Positions 43,435 through 52,250 of a stretch of 64,000 bases of DNA are shown one piece after another. The notes beneath the pieces are model-generated. The model searched no databases and was not told the origin of the DNA. It saw only the letters and a program-made list of their open reading frames with translations. The stretch covers positions 248,001-312,000 of the forward strand of contig CAWBLP010000018.1 in NCBI GenBank assembly GCA_963789495.1, written 5' to 3'. Position 1 is the first letter of the stretch. Each line of letters starts with the position of its first letter. Both the position numbers and the translations under genes were made by a program. Origin of the DNA: CAWBLP01 sp963789495 (lineage in GTDB: Bacteria; Pseudomonadota; Alphaproteobacteria; Acetobacterales; Acetobacteraceae).

Positions 43435-43599
43435 CGACGCGGCGCACCCGCGCCGCGGCGACCGCAGCGCGAACACGGCCGGATTTCACGCCCCCAGGCG
43501 GGCGTCCTTGGGCAACTGTCGCGAGGCGCCCGCCGGTAGCGTTGCGCCGCTGGTGGTTTCGCGCTGAAACCCTGCCCGCCACTTGCAGGAGCCGCCGCC

Positions 43600-44769
43600 A
43601 TGCCAGTCCGCATCGTCGATGTGCGCGAGATCACCAAGCCGATCAGTTCGCCGATCCGCAACGCCTATATCGACTTCAGCAAGATGACGAGCAGCCTGGT
43701 TGCCGTGGTGACCAATGTCGAGCGCAACGGCAGGCCGGTGATCGGCTACGGTTTCAATTCGAACGGCCGCTACGGACAGGGTGGTCTGATCCGAGAGCGG
43801 TTTTCCGGCCGTATCCTTGAGGCCGATCCTGTCTCGCTATTGGACGGGACGGGTGAGAACCTCGATCCCGACCGGATCTGGGCCTGCATGATGACCAACG
43901 AGAAGCCGGGCGGACATGGCGACCGCTCGGTGGCGGTGGGCACGATCGACATGGCGGTCTGGGACGCGGTGGCCAAGATTGCCGATAAGCCCTTGTTCCG
44001 CCTGCTGGCCGAACGCCATGGCCGCATCGCCGACCCGCGTGTCTTCGTCTACGCGGCCGGTGGCTACTACTACCCCGGCAAGGACGATGCCGCGCTGTGT
44101 GCCGAAATGCGCAGTTACCTGGAGCGCGGCTACACCGTGGTGAAGATGAAGATCGGCGGCGAAAGCGTTGATGTCGACCGCCGCCGCATCGAGGCGGTCC
44201 TGCGGGAGATCGGCCCCCATGCGCAACTCGCGGTCGATGCCAATGGCCGGTTCGATCTGGAGACCGCCATCGCCTACGCGAAGATGCTGCGCGACTATCC
44301 GCTGTTCTGGTACGAGGAAGCCGGCGACCCGCTCGACTACCAGTTGCAGGCCGCATTGGCGGAATTCTATCCCGGCCCGATGGCGACCGGCGAGAACCTG
44401 TTCAGCCACCAGGATGCGCGCAATTTGATCCGCTATGGCGGCATGCGGCCCGACCGCGACTGGCTGCAGTTCGATTGCGCGCTGTCCTACGGGCTGTGCG
44501 AATACCAGCGTACTTTGCAGATGTTGCAGGATGCCGGCTGGAGCTGGTCGCGCTGCATTCCGCATGGCGGACATCAGATGTCGCTGGCGATTGCAGCCGG
44601 GCTCGGGCTTGGCGGCAATGAGAGCTATCCGGACGTGTTCCAGCCCTATGGCGGATTCCCGGACGGCACCCAGGTGGTCAATTCGGTGGTCACCCTGCCG
44701 GAGCTGCCGGGTATCGGGTTTGAAGGAAAATCAGACCTTTACCCGATCATGCGCGACCTGGCGGCGTAG
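43600..44769 (+). CDS. tarD: Enolase-superfamily dehydratase, probably D(-)-tartrate dehydratase
   Basis: A 389-residue member of the mandelate racemase/muconate lactonising enzyme group. The barrel shows the Lys-x-Lys motif VVKMKIGG, metal ligands in LAVDANGRFD, WYEEAGDPLD and MATGENLFSH, and the late histidine in CIPHGGHQMSLA. Length and the N-terminus VRIVDVREITKPISSPIRNAYIDFSKMTSSLVAVVT match bacterial D-tartrate dehydratases, which make oxaloacetate from D-tartrate. Assignment rests on recall of the family; a related sugar-acid dehydratase is possible. A glycerate kinase-pyruvate kinase pair about 8 kb away is the kind used with tartrate. Confidence 0.75.
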   Translation: MPVRIVDVREITKPISSPIRNAYIDFSKMTSSLVAVVTNVERNGRPVIGYGFNSNGRYGQGGLIRERFSGRILEADPVSLLDGTGENLDPDRIWACMMTNEKPGGHGDRSVAVGTIDMAVWDAVAKIADKPLFRLLAERHGRIADPRVFVYAAGGYYYPGKDDAALCAEMRSYLERGYTVVKMKIGGESVDVDRRRIEAVLREIGPHAQLAVDANGRFDLETAIAYAKMLRDYPLFWYEEAGDPLDYQLQAALAEFYPGPMATGENLFSHQDARNLIRYGGMRPDRDWLQFDCALSYGLCEYQRTLQMLQDAGWSWSRCIPHGGHQMSLAIAAGLGLGGNESYPDVFQPYGGFPDGTQVVNSVVTLPELPGIGFEGKSDLYPIMRDLAA

Positions 44770-45281
44770 CGAGCCGGCGGGCTGGCGGGGCGCGGCGTGA
44801 ATGGCGCGCGGTTGGGACAGCCTGCCGTTCGCTCGGGTCCTGACACCCGTCAGGTCGTTCGGCGTGAGTTGGCCTGGTTCGGCGTGGATTGGCCTGGTTC
44901 GGCGTGGATTGGCCTGGTTTCGGCGTGGTTCGGCCACGGGGACCTCGACGTCGGATCCTGGCGGTCGACCCTGTCCGCGAACCTCCCCGTCGAACGATCC
45001 CGTCATGGCTGGGCTTGACCCGGACATCCGACCCCGGACGACCGTAACGGCTCAGGAGCGTGGCCGCCGTGGGGGGAACACGCTGGGCCAAGCGCCGCCA
45101 TGACGGGAATATTGGAAGTCGGGAACATTGGCGGGCGTGCGGCATGATGCCCGGGGTAGCCTGACGGTGCAGCAATGCCGCTCTAGCACCCACTATCGTT
45201 GAAGCGCGAGTCGTAGGAGTTTGCCCTCAGAGGCAGGTCGAGGACCGATCCTATGCGTTGCGGTTCAACAATTCCGGGTAT
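44770..45281. other. Repeat-bearing intergenic region
   Basis: About 510 bases without a supported gene. It contains the 20-base tandem repeat at 44869-44928. At about 45001-45035 is a segment (CATGGCTGGGCTTGACCCGG and flanks) resembling a dispersed repeat common in alphaproteobacteria, whose antisense reading gives the familiar spurious peptide MSGSSPAMTG. Confidence 0.5.
44869..44928. repeat. 20-bp tandem repeat, three copies
   Basis: TTGGCCTGGTTCGGCGTGGA occurs exactly at 44869-44888 and 44889-44908; the third copy from 44909 has an extra T. Further half-units (GTTCGGCGTG, GGTTCGGCC) flank it. Noncoding. Confidence 0.85.
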
Positions 45282-46049
45282 CTAGCCGACGCGGGAAAAA
45301 TCCGGCGCGCGCTTTTCCATGAACGCGGCAAACGCTTCCTTTGCCTCCGGTGATTTCAGGCGTTCGCGGAACAAAGCCAGTTCCTCCGGGATGCGCCCCG
45401 CGATGTCGGGCTGGCCGAACCGCAGCAGGTGCTTGGTCAGCCGCACCGCCTCCGGCGGCAGCGCGGCCAAGCGGTGCGCAAGCGCGTGTGCGGCGTCCAT
45501 CAATGCTGCATCTTCAACGACTTGATTGACGAACCCCCAATCCAGCGCGGTGGCGGCATCCAGCTTCTCGCCCAGCAGCAGCAGGGCGCTGGCGCGCTGG
45601 TGGCCGAGCAGACGGGGAAACAGGAGGGAGCTGCCGGCCTCCGGGACCAGGCCGAGGCTGGTGAACGGCATCACGAAATGGGCGGAGCGGGCGGCGACGA
45701 TCAGGTCGCAATGCATCAGCATGGTGGTGCCGACGCCGATCGCGGCACCGTTCACCGCACCGATCAACGGTGTCTGCATGGTGGACAGGGTCGGCAGGAA
45801 GCGCGAGCCGGCGCCGTCTCCGCCGTTCTCGGCACGAGCCTGAAAGTCCTTGATATCATTACCAGAGGTGAAAGTCCCACCGGTGCCGGTCAGCAGCACC
45901 ACACGCAGCGACGGATCGGCGTCGGCGGTATCGAACGCATCCGCCATGGCGTCGTACATGGCGCGGGTCAGGGCATTCTTCTTTTCCGGCCGGTTGAGCC
46001 GGACCTCCAGCACATGGCCAATCCGCGTGATGACGACGTGCTCGGTCAT
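45282..46049 (-). CDS. Enoyl-CoA hydratase/isomerase family protein
   Basis: A 255-residue crotonase-fold enzyme. The oxyanion-hole segments are LTGTGGTFTSGNDIKDF and AVNGAAIGVGTTMLMHCDLIVAA, followed by PFTSLGLVPEAGSSLLFPRLLGHQRASALLLLGEKLDAATALDWGFVNQVV. One acidic catalytic residue (E in PEAG) is in place, but the other position is Thr/Met, suggesting an isomerase or atypical hydratase. The ATG at 46049 has GGAGCC upstream. Stands alone between two spacer regions. Confidence 0.88.
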   Translation of the reverse strand: MTEHVVITRIGHVLEVRLNRPEKKNALTRAMYDAMADAFDTADADPSLRVVLLTGTGGTFTSGNDIKDFQARAENGGDGAGSRFLPTLSTMQTPLIGAVNGAAIGVGTTMLMHCDLIVAARSAHFVMPFTSLGLVPEAGSSLLFPRLLGHQRASALLLLGEKLDAATALDWGFVNQVVEDAALMDAAHALAHRLAALPPEAVRLTKHLLRFGQPDIAGRIPEELALFRERLKSPEAKEAFAAFMEKRAPDFSRVG

Positions 46050-46152
46050 GGCTCCGTTCCCCCTCGATGATCCCAGGAGGGCAGCGTAGGCGGCCGCCAT
46101 GAGGGCGGCAATCGGATGCGGCGCCCGCGGACTGTCAGGCGCGCCAGCCCCG

Positions 46153-47421
46153 TCAGGCGTCCTGCTTCAGGACCTCACCGGCGAGATACAGGCTGCCGCA
46201 GATCAGCACCCGCGCCGGGCCGGGTTCCTGCGCGATGGCGCGCAAGGCGTCGGTGACGTGCGGGCCGACCCGCGCCACGCCACCGGATGCCGCCACGATC
46301 GCCTCCACCGGCAGCGCCAAATGCTGGTCCGGTTCCGCCACCGCCCACACGGTCGTGGCACGCGGCAGCAATGGTCTCAGGAATTCAGCAGAATCCTTGG
46401 CTTGCTTCATTCCAATCAGCAGATACACGGGCCGATCCTGCCAGCCGTCCAAATGGTCGGCCAGCACCAGCCCCGCGCCAGGATTGTGCCCGCCGTCGAG
46501 CCACAGCTCCCAGTCCGGCGGCAGCATCCGGGCGAGCTGCCCGTGCAGCCGCTGCAGCCGGGCGGGCCATTCGGCGTGGCTCACGCCGGCCACGAACGCC
46601 GGGTCGGGAAGGTGCAGCCCGGAGGCGCGCAGCGCGGCGATCGCGGTACCGGCGTTGTCCCACTGGTGCCATCCCGGCAGCGACGGCGGCGGCAAAGTCA
46701 GCGCGCCACGCGCATCGGTGTAGCGGAACCCGGGACCATGCGGATGGACATGCCAGTCGTGGTCGCGCAGCAGCGTCGGGGCGCCGATCCGCCGGGCCTC
46801 CGCCCGCAGCGCGGCGACCACCTCTTCCGGCTGGGTGCTGATCGCCACTGGCACGCCGGGTTTCATGATCCCGGCCTTCTCCACGGCGATGGCAGGCAGC
46901 GAATCGCCCAGCAGCTCCCGGTGGTCGAGCGAGATGGCGGTGATGGCGCAGGCGACGGGCGGCGGGATCACATTGGTGGCGTCGCCGCGGCCGCCCAGCC
47001 CGACCTCCAGCACGCAGAGATCGGCGGGGGTCTGGGCGAACAGATGGAATGCGACGGCGGTGATCACCTCGAACACGGTGATGGGGGCGCCGGCATTGGC
47101 CTGCTCGACCTGCTCCATCGCGAGCACCAGCGCGTCGTCGGAGACCAGGTGGCCGGCGATGCGGATGCGCTCGTTGAAGCGCACCAGATGCGGCGAGGTG
47201 TAGACATGGACGCGCAGCCCCGCCGCCTCGCCGAAGGCGCGCAGGAAGGCGCAGGTGCTGCCTTTGCCGTTGGTGCCGGCGACATGGATGATCGGTGGCA
47301 GCTGGTGGTGGGGGCGGCCAAGCTTGTCGAGCAGGACGAGCAATCGGTCGAGGCTGAGGTCGATCAGCCGCGGATGCAGTCCGTGCAGGCGGGCGACGAT
47401 GCCGTCGATACGGCCGGTCAT
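46153..47421 (-). CDS. folC: Bifunctional folylpolyglutamate/dihydrofolate synthase
   Basis: A 422-residue Mur-ligase-fold ATPase adding glutamate to (dihydro)folate. It has IIHVAGTNGKGSTCAFLRAFGEAAGLRVHVYTSPHLVRFNERI (P-loop and folate region), CVLEVGLGGRGDATNVI and DGGHNPGAGLVLADHL. It follows accD by 56 bases on the same strand, the usual accD-folC pair; the trpA, trpB, trxA and addA genes that normally adjoin are elsewhere in this window. Confidence 0.95.
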   Translation of the reverse strand: MTGRIDGIVARLHGLHPRLIDLSLDRLLVLLDKLGRPHHQLPPIIHVAGTNGKGSTCAFLRAFGEAAGLRVHVYTSPHLVRFNERIRIAGHLVSDDALVLAMEQVEQANAGAPITVFEVITAVAFHLFAQTPADLCVLEVGLGGRGDATNVIPPPVACAITAISLDHRELLGDSLPAIAVEKAGIMKPGVPVAISTQPEEVVAALRAEARRIGAPTLLRDHDWHVHPHGPGFRYTDARGALTLPPPSLPGWHQWDNAGTAIAALRASGLHLPDPAFVAGVSHAEWPARLQRLHGQLARMLPPDWELWLDGGHNPGAGLVLADHLDGWQDRPVYLLIGMKQAKDSAEFLRPLLPRATTVWAVAEPDQHLALPVEAIVAASGGVARVGPHVTDALRAIAQEPGPARVLICGSLYLAGEVLKQDA

Positions 47422-47477
47422 TGTTCACTTCTCCGTCCGTCTCCCCGGCGGAAGGGAGCGGTTTGCGCGGGTTTGGT

Positions 47478-48344
47478 CTACGCCGCTTCCGGTAGTTCCC
47501 GCTTTCGCAGCAGACCAATCAGACGCGCCAGCGTGGCTTTCAGCTCTGTCCGCTTCACCACCATGTCCACGATACCGTGCTCCAGCAGGTATTCGGCACG
47601 TTGGAAGCCCTCCGGCAGGGTCTCCCGCACCGTCTGCTCGATCACCCGGGCGCCGGCGAAGCCGATCAGGGCACCTGGTTCGGCGATCTGGATGTCCCCG
47701 AGCATGGCCAGGCTGGCGCTGACGCCGCCGGTGGTCGGGTCGGTCAGCACGACGACGTAGGGCAGGCCGGCCTCCTTCACCAGGCGCGTCGCGATCACCG
47801 TGCGCGGCATCTGCATCAGGCTGACGGCGCCTTCCTGCATGCGGGCGCCACCGGACGCGGTGAACAGGATCAGCGGAGCCTGCTGCAGCACCGCGAGGCG
47901 GGCGGCGGCCACCACCGCCTCCCCCACCGCGGCGCCCATGGAGCCGCCCATGAATTCGAACTCCATCGCCGCCACCACGGCCTGATGGCCGTCGATCTTG
48001 CCGTGCGCGACGATGATTGCGTCATCCAGGCGCAGCTTGTCGCGGGCTTCCTTCAGCCGGTCGCTGTAGCGCTTGGAGTCGCGAAACCGCAGCGGGTCGG
48101 CCGGGACCTTGGGCAGTTCGATGCGGGTGAACGTGCCCTCGTCGAAGGTCCAGACCAGGCGTTCGGCGGCGGTGCCGCGCATGTGGTGGCCGCAATGCGG
48201 GCAGACCTTCAGGTTGGCCGCCAGGTCACGGTGGAAGATCATCTGCTGGCAGGCCGGGCACTGGTGCCACAGATTGTCCGGCACGTCCCGTCGCGAGAAC
48301 AGGGTGCGGATCTTCGGGCGGACGTATTCAGTGAGCCAGCTCAT
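47478..48344 (-). CDS. accD: Acetyl-CoA carboxylase carboxyltransferase subunit beta
   Basis: A 288-residue subunit transferring CO2 from biotin to acetyl-CoA in fatty acid synthesis. The N-terminal zinc ribbon has CPACQQMIFHRDLAANLKVCPHCGHHM; the crotonase-like body includes GGSMGAAVGEAVVAAARLA, LFTASGGARMQEGAVSLMQMPRT and DPTTGGVSASLAMLGDIQIAEPGALIGFAGARVIEQTVRETLPEGFQRAEYLLEHG. Family length. A 128-bp palindromic element lies between its start and the upstream methyltransferase gene. Confidence 0.97.
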   Translation of the reverse strand: MSWLTEYVRPKIRTLFSRRDVPDNLWHQCPACQQMIFHRDLAANLKVCPHCGHHMRGTAAERLVWTFDEGTFTRIELPKVPADPLRFRDSKRYSDRLKEARDKLRLDDAIIVAHGKIDGHQAVVAAMEFEFMGGSMGAAVGEAVVAAARLAVLQQAPLILFTASGGARMQEGAVSLMQMPRTVIATRLVKEAGLPYVVVLTDPTTGGVSASLAMLGDIQIAEPGALIGFAGARVIEQTVRETLPEGFQRAEYLLEHGIVDMVVKRTELKATLARLIGLLRKRELPEAA

Positions 48345-48412
48345 GCAGGATGCTCGCCTCCGGGTTTGGGCCGGCAGGTTGCTAGCACGGGCCGGACGGT
48401 GGCTCTACTGGT

Positions 48413-48540
48413 CCAGGTGTTGGGGTGGGGCGCAAGTAAGCGTCGGGGGCGTTGCCCCCGAACCCCACCAGGGGCGGCGCCCCTTGCTGGGGGTTCGGGG
48501 CAACGCCCCGACGCTTGCTGCGCCCCACCCCAACACCTGG
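48413..48540. repeat. 128-bp palindromic repeat element
   Basis: Arms 48413-48466 and 48487-48540 are near-perfect inverted copies of about 54 bases (CCAGGTGTTGGGGTGGGGCG at the left edge, its complement at the right), with a short GC-rich loop. The core AGCGTCGGGGGCGTTGCCCCC, followed by CAAGGGGCG, is shared with the element at 59490-59575. Just outside, CAGATGGCGCG is repeated twice. Position: between the methyltransferase stop and the accD start. Confidence 0.9.
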
Positions 48541-48555
48541 TCAGATGGCGCGTGG

Positions 48556-49320
48556 TCAGATGGCGCGCACCACCAGGGTCGCCACGTCGATATCGAAGCT
48601 GCCGTCCGGCGCCACCGCAAAGTGCTCGCGCACGCTGGGCGGTGCGCCGGCCTGCAGCGAGCGGATCGCGTCGGCGTGGATCGACGGCGTGCGGGTGCGT
48701 GCGATCCAGACCGGAAAGTCCATCCGCAACCGGCGCAGCGTGATGCCCTCGATCGCGAAGCCGGCGCGCGACAGGGCAGCGACCCATTCCGCGGTGCTGT
48801 AGTCCCGCACATGCGACACGTCGCGCAGCAATTCGACCGTCTGCAGATGGGTGTCCAGCACGGCATCGGCCGGCGCCACCACATCGATGAACACCGCGCG
48901 GCTGCCAGGCTTCAGCACACGTCGCGCCTGACGCAGCCCGGCCTCCATGTTCTGCCAGTGATGCGCGGTGAACCGGCACAGCACGATATCGAACGACGCA
49001 TCGGGAAACGGCAGATGCTCCGCCGCGGCCTGCTGCACGGTGATATTCGCCAGGCCGCGTTCGGCGGCGGTGGCGGCGACGGCGTCCAGCATGCCGGCGG
49101 TCACGTCGCAGGCGACCACCGAGGCGACCAGCGGTGCCGCGCGGTAGCTGACATGGCCGCCGCCGCAGCCCAGGTCCAGCACCCGCGCCGCCTCCTGGCC
49201 GCGCAGTTCGGCGGCGATCTGGTCAAGGTCGTCGCCGCTGCTGTGCACCACGCTGGTGACGTAGTCCCGGGCTCGGACGCCATAGTGTTCGGCGGCAAAA
49301 TCGTGTTGCGACGTACGCAT
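48556..49320 (-). CDS. Class I SAM-dependent methyltransferase
   Basis: A 254-residue soluble enzyme of the UbiE/Methyltransf_11 type. Motif I is RVLDLGCGGGHVSYRAAPL, with ACDVTAGML, LPFPDASFDIVLCRFTAHHW (motif IV/post-I) and RVLKPGSRAVFIDVVAPAD. The substrate is unknown. The ATG at 49320 matches the family N-terminus (RTSQHDFAAEHYGVRARDYV); a longer reading overlaps the divergent XRE gene. Only 87 bases separate the two divergent starts, so the XRE regulator may control it. Confidence 0.88.
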   Translation of the reverse strand: MRTSQHDFAAEHYGVRARDYVTSVVHSSGDDLDQIAAELRGQEAARVLDLGCGGGHVSYRAAPLVASVVACDVTAGMLDAVAATAAERGLANITVQQAAAEHLPFPDASFDIVLCRFTAHHWQNMEAGLRQARRVLKPGSRAVFIDVVAPADAVLDTHLQTVELLRDVSHVRDYSTAEWVAALSRAGFAIEGITLRRLRMDFPVWIARTRTPSIHADAIRSLQAGAPPSVREHFAVAPDGSFDIDVATLVVRAI

Positions 49321-49407
49321 GGTCGGCTCCTCCGGTGGCGTTGGCGCAGTCTGCCGTGACACCGGCACTGGTATAAGTTCTATGGTTATCCCGGTATATC
49401 CGCCACC

Positions 49408-50205
49408 ATGCTGCTGCCGGCCGACCAGCGCCGCCTGTTGGGCGGGTTTCTGCGCGCCCATCGGGAGGCGCTGCCGCCTGATGCGGCGGGCCTGCCCCCG
49501 GGCGGCAACGGGCGGCGGCGCACGCCGGGACTGCGGCGGGAGGAGGTGGCGCTGCTCTGCGGCCTCAGCACCACCTGGTACACCTGGGTCGAGCAGGGTC
49601 GGGACATTTCCCTGTCCGCGGCGGCACTGGCGCGGCTGGCGACCGCGCTGCGGCTGACCGCGGCGGAGCGGGCCTACCTGTTCGAACTGACCCGGCAGCG
49701 CGACCCGCTGCCGCCGCCGGCGGAAGCGGCGCAGGACGCAGCCCCGGCCGAACTGCTGGCAGTGCTGCGCGCCACGGTGGCGCCGGCCTATCTGCTGGAC
49801 CGGTTATGGCATGTGCGCGGCTGGAACGACGCCGCCGGCCGGCTGTTCGCCCCGTGGTTCGACAGCGGCGAGACCTGCCTGCTGCGCTATGTGTTCCTGG
49901 GCGCGACCGCGCGCGACTTCATCCGGGACTGGGAGGACCGGGCGCGGCGACTGCTGGCGGAGTTCCGTGCGGATACGGCACAGCGTCCGGATGATCCGGG
50001 CATGCAGGCGCTGGTGCGCGACCTGCTGCGCGACAGTGCGACATTCGCGCGGTTCTGGAACGAGCATTCGGTCATGGCGCGCGAGGGCGGCGCGCGGCTG
50101 TTCAACCATCCGCAGGACGGCACGCTGCGGTTCGACCAGGTCACGCTCAATCCCGCCGCGCATCCCGGGCACAAGCTGGTGGTGCTGCTGCCAAGGATGG
50201 GTTGA
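49408..50205 (+). CDS. XRE-family regulator with MmyB-like ligand domain
   Basis: A 265-residue regulator. The N-terminal helix-turn-helix is LRREEVALLCGLSTTWYTWVEQGRDISLSAAALARLATALRLTAAERAYLFEL; the C-terminal domain (about 95-265) has DRLWHVRGWNDAAGRLFAPWF and RFWNEHSVMAREGGARLFNHPQDGTLRFDQVTLNPAAHPGHKLVVLLPR, the MmyB-like pattern that binds fatty-acid-like ligands in relatives. Divergent from the methyltransferase gene, a likely target. Confidence 0.9.
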   Translation: MLLPADQRRLLGGFLRAHREALPPDAAGLPPGGNGRRRTPGLRREEVALLCGLSTTWYTWVEQGRDISLSAAALARLATALRLTAAERAYLFELTRQRDPLPPPAEAAQDAAPAELLAVLRATVAPAYLLDRLWHVRGWNDAAGRLFAPWFDSGETCLLRYVFLGATARDFIRDWEDRARRLLAEFRADTAQRPDDPGMQALVRDLLRDSATFARFWNEHSVMAREGGARLFNHPQDGTLRFDQVTLNPAAHPGHKLVVLLPRMG

Positions 50206-50239
50206 AATGGATTGGGCGCCCCCTGCCGGAGGACGTCAG

Positions 50240-50392
50240 ATGGCCACTGCGACCACCGTACCGGCTGGCGAGCCGTTGAGCCTGGGTGGCCTGGAACGGC
50301 AATTCGTAAATCCGGTAGCGGAATCTTTGTCCGTCCAAGCAGGTTATGCTTGCCGGCAGCAGGCACTTATTCGAACCACAGATGAACAGTGA
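50240..50392 (+). CDS. Possible small protein of 50 residues
   Basis: An ATG at 50240 preceded by GGAGGACGTCAG, a strong ribosome site, opens a 50-codon frame starting MATATTVPAGEPLSLGGLER and ending QALIRTTDEQ. The last 6 codons or so run into the repeat element at 50376, so this may be a gene tail replaced by that repeat. No family recognised, no signal or membrane segment. Confidence 0.35.
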   Translation: MATATTVPAGEPLSLGGLERQFVNPVAESLSVQAGYACRQQALIRTTDEQ

Positions 50393-50450
50393 TCAACACA
50401 GATAAGTCGCGCAGCACGTTCCATCTGCATTAGTCAGTGGTCATCTGTGG
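50376..50450. repeat. AT-rich inverted-repeat element
   Basis: CCACAGATGA (50376-50385) and TCATCTGTGG (50441-50450) are perfect inverted 10-mers enclosing AT-rich sequence with another CACAGAT copy. This composition is unlike the rest of the window. Similar CACAGATGA-type repeats occur dispersed in other bacteria, so it may be an imported or mobile palindromic element. Confidence 0.6.
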
Positions 50451-50614
50451 CTAAAGAATGCCAGTGCCGCAGAGCCCAAAATACGTCACCGCATTTACGA
50501 ACCATGCCCCCTAGCGTGCGGCTACGAGTCCATTTTCCGCCCAGCGGTGTCAGCCTTGCTGTGCCGGCCATGACGCGTTGGGCCGACGCCTCCCCGGTCG
50601 TCAAACAGTTCGGC

Positions 50615-51479
50615 TCACCCCGCGCCGGACAGGCGTTGATCCAGCGCCAGGTACTCCGGCAGGCGGATCGCGGCGCCGAGTTCCGCCGGCGTGGCCATTG
50701 CGGCCCGCGGCCCGCCTCGCAGCCCGGCCAAAGCCCCGCGCACCGCATGCACCGTCGCGGCGAGGATTTCCTGCGGATACACCACGACCCGGATGCCGAT
50801 CCGCGCCAGTTCCGCATCATCCGGCATGAAATGCTTGCCGGCGGGCGCGGTCACCGCGATCGCGGGCTTGCCCTGGCACGCCTCGACCGAGGCGCGCATC
50901 TCCGCCTCCGACTGCGGTGAGTTCGAGGAAGAAGATATCCGCGCCCTCGGCCACGAAATCCTGCAGCCGCGCCAGGGCCTCGTCGAACCCGCGCGAGGTG
51001 CGGGCATCGGTGCGGGCCAGGAGCAGGATGCCTTCCTCCCGGCACGCCGCCACCGCGGCGCGACAGCGCAGGCGCGCCTCGTCCCGCTCGATCACCAGCT
51101 TGGCGCCGTTGCGGCCTAGCGGGCGGGGCCAGATCTTGTCCTCGATCAGCACCGCGGCGGCGCCGGCGCGGGCATAGGCGCGGATCGTCTTCTGCACGTT
51201 GATCGCGTTGCCGTAGCCGGTATCGCCATCCGCCAGCCACAGCACGTTCGGCGCCGCGGCGATCACGGTCTCCACCGTGTCGCGCATTTCCGGAAACGAC
51301 AGCAGATCCATGTCCGGCATTGCCAGCCGCATGGCGGAGATCGAGGAGCCGGAGGCGAATCCGGTCCTGAAGCCCGCCTCCTCGATCAGATGCGCGCCCA
51401 TGCCGTCGCCGCAGCCAGGCATGACCTGCAACCCGGGTTCGTTCAATAAGGCTTTCATCGCGGCGGCCTGCGGACGCAT
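50615..51479 (-). pseudogene. Isocitrate lyase/PEP mutase family enzyme, frameshifted
   Basis: Encodes an (beta/alpha)8-barrel enzyme of the PEP mutase/isocitrate lyase superfamily. The intact first part has LLNEPGLQVMPGCGDGMGAHLIEEAGF, DTGYGNAINVQKTIRAYARAGAAAVLIEDKIWPR, LLARTDARTSRGFDEALARLQDFVAEGADIFFLEL. The rest, PQSEAEMRASVEACQGKPAIAVTAPAGKHF, continues in another frame. Removing one base near 50918 joins them; the span is 865 bases, one over a multiple of three, giving about 287 residues, normal for the family. The start at 51479 has AAGGAG upstream. The usual KKCGH-type loop is absent, so oxaloacetase- or lyase-like chemistry rather than isocitrate lyase is likely. Confidence 0.85.
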
Positions 51480-51572
51480 GCTGAGTTCTCCTTCCCTCCG
51501 CCCCACTGTGCCGCGATTCGGCCGGACGGGTAAGGGCGGGATCAGGCCATGGCCGCTGCGCCGAACCGCGCT

Positions 51573-51893
51573 TCAGCCGTGCGAATGCCCGGGCTGCGCC
51601 TTGTCGAACGCGGCCTTCTGTTCGGCGCTGGCGGATTTCTGGTATTTCGCCTGCCACTCCTTGTACGGCATGCCGTAGACGATCTCGCGGGCATCCGGAT
51701 CGGCGAGCGGGACACCCTGCCCTTCGGCGGCCTCGCGATACCAGCGGCTCAGGCAGTTCCGGCAGAATCCGGCGAGGTTCATCATGTCGATGTTCTGCAC
51801 GTCGGTCCGTTCGCGCAGATGCTCCACCAGGCGGCGGAAGGCGGCGGCTTCCAGCTCGGTGCGGGTCTTGTCGTCGAATGCGGGTGCGGACAT
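51573..51893 (-). CDS. DUF1244 family protein
   Basis: A 106-residue protein of the DUF1244 family, small helical proteins of alpha- and gammaproteobacteria. Diagnostic segments are AAAFRRLVEHLRERTDVQNIDMMNLAGFCRNCLSRWYREAAE (with the conserved CxxC) and MPYKEWQAKYQ. Function unknown. It is 93 bases downstream of the PEP-mutase-family gene on the same strand. Confidence 0.92.
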   Translation of the reverse strand: MSAPAFDDKTRTELEAAAFRRLVEHLRERTDVQNIDMMNLAGFCRNCLSRWYREAAEGQGVPLADPDAREIVYGMPYKEWQAKYQKSASAEQKAAFDKAQPGHSHG

Positions 51894-52030
51894 TCCGAAC
51901 CTCCTTGCTGCGGGGAAGATGGGCCTGGGGAGAAGATGGCGCCGCGCGCGCGGTTTCGCCATAGCCGGGCGGGAGGTTCTGGGATGGCCGGCGGGCATGG
52001 TTTGCGGCCGGGATTGCTGATCGCTCCCGG

Positions 52031-52084
52031 TCCGGGAAGTGCGCTTGGTCCGGGAAGTGCGCTTGGTTCGGGAAGGGCGATTGG
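52031..52084. repeat. 18-bp tandem repeat, three copies
   Basis: TCCGGGAAGTGCGCTTGG at 52031-52048 and 52049-52066, with a third diverged copy at 52067-52084. It lies in the roughly 570-base noncoding stretch between DUF1244 and glycerate kinase, which otherwise holds only the possible short gene at 52131. Confidence 0.85.
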
Positions 52085-52130
52085 ACAGCGCCATTGCTTG
52101 CCCTGTCGCATGCACCCTGGTCCGTAACCC

Positions 52131-52250
52131 ATGAGCGACCAGCCGACCGCCGTCGTCCCAGACTATCCGCGTGAGCAGTTTGCTCGGCTGCGCCTCCGGC
52201 TGGATCAGATCGAGGCAGGCCTCTCGATTGAGGTTTCGCTCGGACGGTGA
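52131..52250 (+). CDS. Possible 39-residue peptide
   Basis: A short open frame beginning MSDQPTAVVPDYPREQFARL and ending IEAGLSIEVSLGR, with ordinary codon use and helical middle. There is no good ribosome site. It may be a chance frame or a real small gene ahead of glycerate kinase. Confidence 0.25.
   Translation: MSDQPTAVVPDYPREQFARLRLRLDQIEAGLSIEVSLGR

Noticed and set aside
44731..45193. Minus-strand frames giving MSGSSPAMTG and similar peptides
   Set aside because: This is the known spurious translation of a dispersed alphaproteobacterial repeat; no ribosome site.
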